Assembly (NCBI GenBank): GCA_023213395.1
Contig: CM041465.1
Span: 65,665,741-65,729,740, forward strand
Direction of reading: 5' to 3'
DNA from: Cycas panzhihuaensis
Taxonomy: Eukaryota > Cycadophyta
DNA length: 64,000 bases
Numbering within the stretch: position 1 is the stretch's first letter; the number at the start of each line of letters is the position of its first letter. The position numbers and the translations under genes are program-made. Below, one piece after another: positions 57,000-64,000 of the stretch. Below the pieces are notes generated by a model, which worked only from the letters and a program-made list of their open reading frames with translations, did not search any database and had not been told where the DNA came from.

Positions 57000-57730
57000 C
57001 TCTTTAATTAGAAAATTGGATGACTCTTATTTCCTTCTTAGATTCAGGGGTGGAAGTAGAGTCAACATGTAACTTAATATTGATCAACCTTTCAAGAACT
57101 TGAATATAAGAAGTAAGGTAATTGTATGCATGATCACTTTAAGGAACCTTGGATTTACTGAAAGGCCAAGTTTGTTTTTAGAAGTAAGAGATTTAGTTAG
57201 CTTCTTGACCCTTGATTGGATTTTAAAGGCCTTACAGTCAAGGAATTTTTTTATTATATCCTTATATGATATGGGTGTTAACTTAAGGACATTGATGTAG
57301 ACTTAGGGTCTTAAGGCACTAGTAAATAAGTCATAAAGTAAGTTATCATCCAAGTGTACTTATGATACATGGACTAGGTCTTGAAAATAACAAACAAAGT
57401 CATTTGAAGACTCCTCTACTCCTTACTTCATAGGCAACAAGGCTTTGATCCCAATATTAAAATGGTAAGAAATATCAAAGTAACTAATAAAAGTACCAAC
57501 CAATTACTATAAAGTGTAGATAAATATAGGCTTTAATCAATATAACCACACCAAAGCATCGTCTTAAAAAGCCTAGACAAAAATTTACATCATCACATAG
57601 CCATAGGGTAGATAGTTAGTGTATGCAAGTGCAAAGGCTTAGATATTACCATTTGGGTCTTAGGTTGATTTGCTCATAAACTCAAGTATCTTAGGAACAA
57701 ATGGAGGAAGCAGAGAAAGAAGGATCTTTT
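57000..57730 (-). pseudogene. E11 gag core
   Basis: Minus from 57730: 'LPPFVPKILEFMSKS', 'DPNGNI', 'AFALAYTNYLPYGYVMM', 'DDALVWLY', 'LVGTFISYFDISYHFNIGIK', 'ALLPMK', 'GVEESSNDFVCYFQDLVHVS'. Same layout as the E1 gag ('VPRFDGT', 'DPTKHIRSF', 'LVDQFINYFDIAHSFESGIK', 'SLNQGHDE'). Stops at Trp positions. The C-terminal half toward 56420 is Lys- and Ser-rich. Start codon not identifiable. Confidence 0.85.
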
Positions 57731-58930
57731 ACAGAAAGGACTCCTTCTATAGTCTATATGTGACCTATTAGCCCTTAGCGATGAGGACGATTAAGTTACT
57801 ACTTGGGTATAATCTTAATACCCTATTACCTCATCACAAGCATCCTATGCATAGGAGTGGAAATATAGGAAGCGAATATCCCCTAGGGAAAGAAGGCCTC
57901 TAGGTGATGAGATGTATGAAAAGGATATAGCCCATAACCAGTAGATTAGCCTAAGTAGCTTTGCTACCTAATTATAGGTGTTGGGCCATAAGAAGTAGTG
58001 GAAGCTTGCCAAGGATATGAAATATGTAACTGTAGGAAATTTTGGCCTATTCCTAATATGTATGAAGGTTATGTCAGATAAGAATGTGAAGATGGTTGAG
58101 GGATAAAAGGTTGGGTAAGAGGTTCATATGCTTGGGTGAGCACCTTGAGGTGATGGAGGAAGGATAGGTTGGTGTGGAAGCAAAGGGTTAGATGCAATGT
58201 ATTGAGTAAGGAGAGCTAGTCTCCCTTAATGATAAATCTAAAAGGTCCTAAATGGAGGAGTTTTTTATTAAGACATTAAGGATTCACTATGAGATCTTGA
58301 GCATGATAATTAGGGTCAATGCTTTATGAGAGGGGATAAAGTATGGGTATGTAGTCTCTTCACTCATAGGTAATGATATATGAGTAAGCATAAGATAGGG
58401 GTGATAAGGCATAGAACTTACTCAAAGGGATGTGCCATCATAAAAGGAGGATGTGCCATGAATACCTTATATCCCTCGTCATGTGGGGTGGGTCTCTTAT
58501 GGTCTATATAATAGATATGAGAACTCCTAAAAAGGATACATTGTAAAATGAATGAAGGGTCTCTCTCAAAGGGACTTTATATAAAAGAAAATCTTCTTCA
58601 TACTCAAAGGGATTGTTAATATCAAGAGTCCTAGTTGGAGTATCAGGGTCTATAATCAAGGTTTCATACCCTTCACAAAGTGTGAGAGTAGTAAAATAAG
58701 AAGAAGAGGATGGACCTTTAAGAGGAAGGCCCTGTGTCATGTTAGATCTCCTAGGGTAGGTATGGAAAGCATACATGAAGAATGTAAAGGGAATGTAGGG
58801 ATGGAAACTAGAGGAGGGTAATAAGGTGTGAGAAAGAGCTCCCTTATGGCGAAGGATGAAGTATGACCAATGGGACAAATGAGTGTTCAATGAATTACTG
58901 AATGAACAAGCAAAACCAATAAGCAATTAG
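57731..58930 (-). other. E11 gag N-terminal / leader region
   Basis: Lies between the PBS-like site and the gag core. The minus open frame 58926-58504 contains Pro/Ser/Tyr-rich stretches and no recognised domain. Poly-proline or tyrosine-rich N-termini are common in gypsy gag. Confidence 0.45.
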
Positions 58931-58944
58931 GAAGTTTTGGAAAC

Positions 58945-58962
58945 TCCCCACTACAATCACCA
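58945..58962 (-). promoter_or_regulatory. E11 primer-binding-site-like sequence
   Basis: The minus strand reads TGGTGATTGTAGTGGGGA, placed just inside the 5' LTR and similar to the E1 site. Starts with TGG; the tRNA is not identified, and it is clearly not the Met site. Confidence 0.55.
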
Positions 58963-58977
58963 AAATGGTTCCAAGAC

Positions 58978-61682
58978 TTAGGATAAATCTCCTAGAAAAT
59001 ATTATAGGTAGGTGAGGGAAAATATGATATGATTCAAGGGGTACCCTTGACCCTTCTCTTGATGAGAAGGGATGACTCCTTAAGTATGTGTTAAATAAGA
59101 AAGTATAAGATCTTAAAATTTATTATTTATCTATTTTATTATTTACAATCAGTCTAAATTAAATCAATCCAAATAATCAATATCTCCTTTTAGTTTAATA
59201 AAGAGATCAAACAACCTTCCAATGTATGGGAGAATCAACAGGAGACCCTATCCCAAAGTAAACAACTTAGATTTTCATAATCATCTACCCTACCAAAAGT
59301 CTCTTTATAGATAGTTCCCTAACCTAGACTACTATCCAACTTAAATAATAAAGAATCTATATCAATCTAACTAAAGCATAGAGGAATAATGAGTGTAAGG
59401 ACCTAGGATAACTAAAAATCTTAGATTAATAACCTTATTGGGGGTTTATCTCTAATAACTCTCTCACTTTATGATAATCCACCCATAAGGATGGATGACC
59501 TAAGGATGCTCGCATCTAATTCTAGAGGGTTCTTGTACTTAGAGGTGAATATAGATGAATAATAATGGCTTCTCCCAACCTAAAGTGTGATGGAAAACCA
59601 ACACCTTTAGTGTTTAGGACATGGAAAGAAAAAACAATCTAAAGGAAAAGGAAGTTTCTACATTGAGGATGTCATATATTAATTGATCAAAATTTCCTTT
59701 ATAATGAGATATATTTATCCCTAAGAGAGGATGGACTTATATGCCAAGGATATCAAGTCTTGGTCAATAAAACAAGTCCTAAGGAAAGGGATGGGACCTA
59801 ACCTAGGGATTCTACATAAATAATAAATAATAAATAAATCCTAAATGTAGATATAGAATGTAGCTTTCTATTTTATGTAAATAATAAACTAAAATTAACT
59901 TGGTCAAATACAAAACAAAAAGCTAATGATCCTAGCTAATGTAAATTATGTATCTATTTCTTTCCCCTTTTTATTTTTTAAGGAAAAAAAATAATTTGTA
60001 CCAAACACACCTTTAGATAGAAAGGAAAAGGGTCCTTAAGTGCTCTTATACCTATCCTAGTTTCTTTTATTTATTTTTTTAAAGAAAAGAAAATAAACAA
60101 GACTTTTTTAGACTAACACCAAGCTAAGCCAATAAAAAACAATAATGATTACTCAAGAGGTATTCTTATTAGTTACCTTTTCTCTTTTCTTTTGTGTGAA
60201 TTTCTTTTATTGAAAGAAGGAGCAAAGAAAGAAGAACATAATACATAAATAAGTTTTTCAATAATAGCTCCACCATCAAATCAAGTCTCTAATATGAATA
60301 AGATAGTTGTGCTTGCTATGATATATATTAGAAGCCACACAATTAAAATATTGTCCTAGAAATATTTTTAAAATTAGTTTTACTCTCATAATTTTGGTAA
60401 CATTTTGGCTGTAGGATTATCAAAGGATAAAGAGAGGAGAGAAAAGGAGCTTATAACCCTATGGAGGAAGGTTTCAAGCCACTATATCCTATACTCTAAG
60501 TCAAGTCACTCACCTCCCTAAAGAGCTCCTTAATATAATGGCTAGATGTATGACTCTTTCTCTGAGTTATGAGAAGGAACTTAAAGACTTAGGAGTTCCA
60601 CTCTTGAATAAAAACTCAAAGAATAAGAAGACTTATTATAAGAAAAAAAATCATGAGAGGAAAATAATCTATATTATAAGACTAGCTAAAACTATAACCT
60701 AATTAGCCTTAAACACAAAATGAGAAACAAACTTGAAATGACATGCATAAACTTACCAACAATGAAGCATCCACTTGAGGAGAATATAAGATTATGCCTT
60801 AGAATGGTGCCTTGTCTTCAAGCCCTTCAAATCAAAGTTCTCAACTACTTGCAACAAGAAAAGAAGTAAGAGATAAGAGAAGAGGAGTAAGAGTAGAGAA
60901 TGACACTTGAAGAAGGAAGTGAGATATGATGGAAAGGTAGCCAAGTGGGAAAAGGAGAATGAAGGGAGGTATAAGCAGCTCCAAATCTCTAATTTCTTCA
61001 ATAAATAGCTTTAAATCAATCTTTAAATAAGCCTCTTCAAGGTGCAAGTGAAGGTCACAAGGATAAGTCTAAAAATAGTAGCACTCTATTTCTCCAAAAT
61101 GCTCTTCCCCTTTTTCCAAAAAAGTGGATGGATTTTTATAAAGAAAAATAGAGGGTGGGAAGGCAAAAGACCATGGAAAGGTAGGTTTGTAGTTTCTTAT
61201 AAACTAATATCTATAAAACAAGAAAAAACAGTCTATCATTATATATTTTTTTCATGTGGGAACATAAAAAATATGACCTTCAGCAAAAAATACAAGCTAT
61301 AATGGAAAACATAACCTAAAATACACTATAAATGTGATCTGTGAGTAAATCATATTTTTAGTTATAAGTAGGTTATATTCCAAGAAATAGGTCATGCTTT
61401 TTGGGTAACTCCAAAAATGTAACCCATAATGAAAAATGTGTTCTCTCAAAGAGTGTTGAGAACTAAGGATCTTACCAAAAAAATCACAAAAGATTAATAG
61501 TAAATGTTCAAAAAGTAAGATTCAATAGCAACGAAGGGAAATTAAAGGAGCATAAGGAGCATAAACATGGACAGAAGATTCATTAAGTTAAATGCAAGCT
61601 ATAAGGAGCATAAACATGGACAGAAGATGGAGCTTTAAAGGAGATTAGAAGAAGCCAATCTTATTAAGCACTTTTATGATCA
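58978..61682 (-). repeat. E11 5' LTR (2.7 kb)
   Basis: It aligns with 38255-39811 over both flanks, plus 1.19 kb (59935-61128) missing from the left copy. That extra part holds A/G-rich tracts (60850-60900) and open frames on both strands without motifs. On the minus strand the LTR starts TGATCATAAAAG. Its 61265-61460 segment repeats the ATGACCT-type motif cluster. Confidence 0.88.
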
Positions 61683-64000
61683 TTATTGAGAGTGGTAGTA
61701 AAAGATAACCACTTATAGTTAATGTTAAGTGGTGATTAATTAATGTTAATCTAATGGGTACAGATACCAAGAGTTACAACTATTCATTAATGCACTATTT
61801 AGGATGCTATATAAAAACTTATGTTTCATTTATAATATGGGTCAATCCATATCAAGGAGGATATATCAATCAAGATTGGAAGAAATATACTCAAACATTT
61901 TTCCTATGTGGATTTTTTTTAGAAAGGGTTTCCTACATAAATCCTAAGTTTTGTGTACTTATACTCTTTATTGTTACTTTTTGTATATGATCAAGATCTT
62001 GTAGTTTAGAATCTATGCAAGTTTTTATGTTTCTTCACATGATAGTAGGGTTGAATAAAGTATACATCTAATGTAAGGTTAGGTGGACATGATAAGATCA
62101 AAGGCTACTTGGAAATACTAGTAGAGCCCTACTCTTTTAATTTTTAATCTTCTTTGATAATTAAAAGAATGGCACAATGGTTTAATGGTGATTAAGAAGG
62201 TGGATTTTATCTATCAATAAGGTTTTCTCACTATTTGAGGTCTAAAATCAATATTAGCCATACTATTCAAACAATGTTAGGCTTGTGTTGAAGCTACCTA
62301 GGGTTGGTTGGCTGTGTTGGGCACTTTATATAACTATTAGGAAAATTTTAAAGGTGATCTAATAGTATTAGGCTCTATTGATAAGAGAATTAGACTCTAT
62401 TTAAAGATCATTTAGATATGTTGGGCATCAAAGAGGTTATTGAAACCTTCTGTGTATATGATTAGATCTATTTGAATAGTTTTATAAATCATGTTTGTGG
62501 TATGGTGATGTATTTTATTATATATAAATGTTTAGATGCTTGTTTTAGAGTTAATTCTCTTATTTAAAGGTTGTTCATCCATTTATACTAGTGGGAATAC
62601 AAATGTGGTACATCATGATTTATTAGAGATGCAATGATTCATAATTAAGATTATATTCTTCTTCAAGCTTATAAACCTTGGGTTATGATCATAATTATTA
62701 ATTGCTCATCTTCATATAAAGTCACATATGCCTTAAAACGTTATACCCATATCTCTTTGGAGGAAACCATTACATGTTGGAGTAAAACTTCTTGATTGAT
62801 GAGTGATTTAATCGCTGGTTGGAAGCATGGATTTGAATCATCAAGGAGTGGAGATGATTTTGCGTATATTGGAAGCTATATAAACTAATTCAAAGCTTAG
62901 TTGTTTCTCATTTGGAGATTGTATTCATTACACAAAGTCATATGAAAAACACTTTGATGTCATGAAAGCTTATGGAGAAACTATATATAGATTAGTTGTG
63001 TTAAAACCTTGTTCTAATATAAAGACATCATATGATGATCCTACTTAATGAGAGCTCAGTTTGGAGCTTGTTTAGAAGATGAACTGATATTGTAATGGAG
63101 CATGTTATATGTGTTTGTGAGTTACTATAGGTGTTATGATGCTTTGCATGTGTATCAAATTAAGTGATAATGTTATACTTACTAATTACCTAAAAGAGTG
63201 TGACCAAGTGAATTAACATAGAAATTTATTTTAAAATATTATGATACATATGAGGTGAAATGTTATGTATTTGGAGAGAATAAAGTTATGTATGGAGCAT
63301 AGAGACCCTACATATGAAGTATGAGGCTATGTATATAATATGTGAAGTTAATATAAAGCATGGGAGCCATATATAAAGCATAAAATATTAAGAAAACTTG
63401 GTCTAACTAACCAGCCACCAAGATCTAACTATTTTACAATAATAACAAGGATTTAGAACTATAATAAATACGCATCTCTAAAAATAGAGATTATTAAGCA
63501 TACACATTACCCAGTACTCAAATTTTAGCATGTAAAACTCTAGCAAAGTGCTAGGAAAACATCCATATAAGAAAGAAGATATGCATAATTAGAAGACATA
63601 TCAAAGATGTCACATGTCTATTTTAGGTTAAATCTGATCAATTTATCACATAACAACAAATCAAATGACAACTCAGCTCTACTAGGGTTTTGATTCTTGA
63701 AGGTAGTGGCAGTTATTTGTGTGTAGGTGTGGAGCTCTCTCATCATCTAGGAGGATGACCAACTATCTGGATTGGATTGGAGATGGCAGACGAAGATTTC
63801 TAACTAGGTTTTCCAAGTTGAATAAGAGGCATGGAGGTAGTACTCTAAACCCCTTAGTCATGGGAGTATCTTGTAGCAAAGATGGTTTGGGTGTGACCAT
63901 AGGAGTGGAGAGAGCCCTCTAGACATATATCCTGAGATTCAAACAAGAGATACAGGTTGGAAAGAGTGATAACAGTGTGGAGCACCCAGATATAGTTTAT
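61683..64000. other. unassigned AT-rich sequence
   Basis: 2.3 kb right of E11. It should contain the far side of the E11 target (possibly the E7 3' region), but no LTR, PBS or pol domain was recognised. Short open frames (61754-61990, 63719-63922) lack known motifs. The last 350 bases are less AT-rich than the rest and could be the start of another element. Confidence 0.4.

Larger units (their letters stand above)
38255..61682 (-). mobile_element. E11: large Ty3/gypsy element (non-chromovirus, Tat-like)
   Basis: About 23.4 kb between LTRs at 38255-39811 and 58978-61682. Minus order: 5' LTR, PBS-like site, gag, protease, RT, RNase H, integrase, then a long 3' module (39812-52500). That module holds short direct repeats, a plus-strand decayed coding frame and the later insertion E12. 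Without E12 it is 16 kb. Size, long LTRs, 3' repeats and an antisense frame recall the Tat lineage. It cuts E7 on its left; the expected continuation of E7 on its right was not recognised. Possible target duplication: TTGTT on the left and TTATT on the right. Confidence 0.85.

Noticed and set aside
1-64000. Integrated plant pararetrovirus (caulimovirid) sequence
   Set aside because: Every RT seen is followed by or linked to integrase in copia or gypsy order, with LTR, PBS and PPT; no movement-protein or coat motif was recognised.
1-64000. tRNA or rRNA genes
   Set aside because: No cloverleaf-like or rRNA-like sequence was noticed; TGGTATCAGAGC matches are primer sites, not tRNA genes.

Overview
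This is plant nuclear DNA made almost entirely of old, decayed LTR retrotransposons. I find no host gene, tRNA, rRNA or CRISPR array. The evidence for a plant is Ty1/copia and Ty3/gypsy polyproteins of plant type, primer-binding sites (PBS) matching initiator-Met tRNA (TGGTATCAGAGC), a chromodomain gypsy element and teloboxes. The high A+T content, CpG scarcity, and very many stop codons that sit mostly where Trp, Gln or Arg is expected fit long silencing and cytosine-methylation decay. That pattern is typical of large, repeat-bloated seed-plant genomes; the species cannot be named from this sequence.

Layout, with local names E1-E12. E1 (1-5743, minus): gypsy-type element with gag but no visible pol. 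E2 (5744-11706, plus): copia fragment, split inside integrase by E3 (6999-9722, plus), a 2.7-kb non-autonomous LTR element. E4 (11707-16357, minus): gypsy fragment with integrase and RNase H, a minisatellite and an unknown decayed reading frame. E5 (16358-about 19638, plus): 5' LTR, perfect PBS and non-coding interior. E6 (19648-19845): lone LTR with polypurine tract (PPT) upstream and a PBS-like start downstream.

E7 (about 19960-38254, plus) is a Tat-like gypsy host whose RT, RNase H and integrase are spread over 18 kb because other elements landed in it. E8 (20873-32695, minus), a gag-less chromovirus, sits in E7 between RT and RNase H. E9 (21291-28842, minus), a nearly complete copia, sits inside the E8 chromodomain. 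E10 (about 32825-35958, plus), an LTR element with gag only, sits in E7 RNase H. The host reading frame resumes across each insertion, which proves the order E7, then E8, then E9.

E11 (38255-61682, minus) is a 23-kb gypsy element with long LTRs and the order gag-PR-RT-RH-INT. Its 3' module carries direct repeats and a decayed coding frame on the opposite strand. E12 (41806-49016, minus), a copia with equal 339-bp LTRs, interrupts that antisense frame. From 61683 to the end I see only unassigned AT-rich sequence.

Most promising for follow-up: the antisense frame in E11, the minisatellite of palindromic GTTNNAAC motifs in E4, the shared TATA-plus-hairpin core in the E3 and E5 LTRs, and the unusually long duplication flanking E10.
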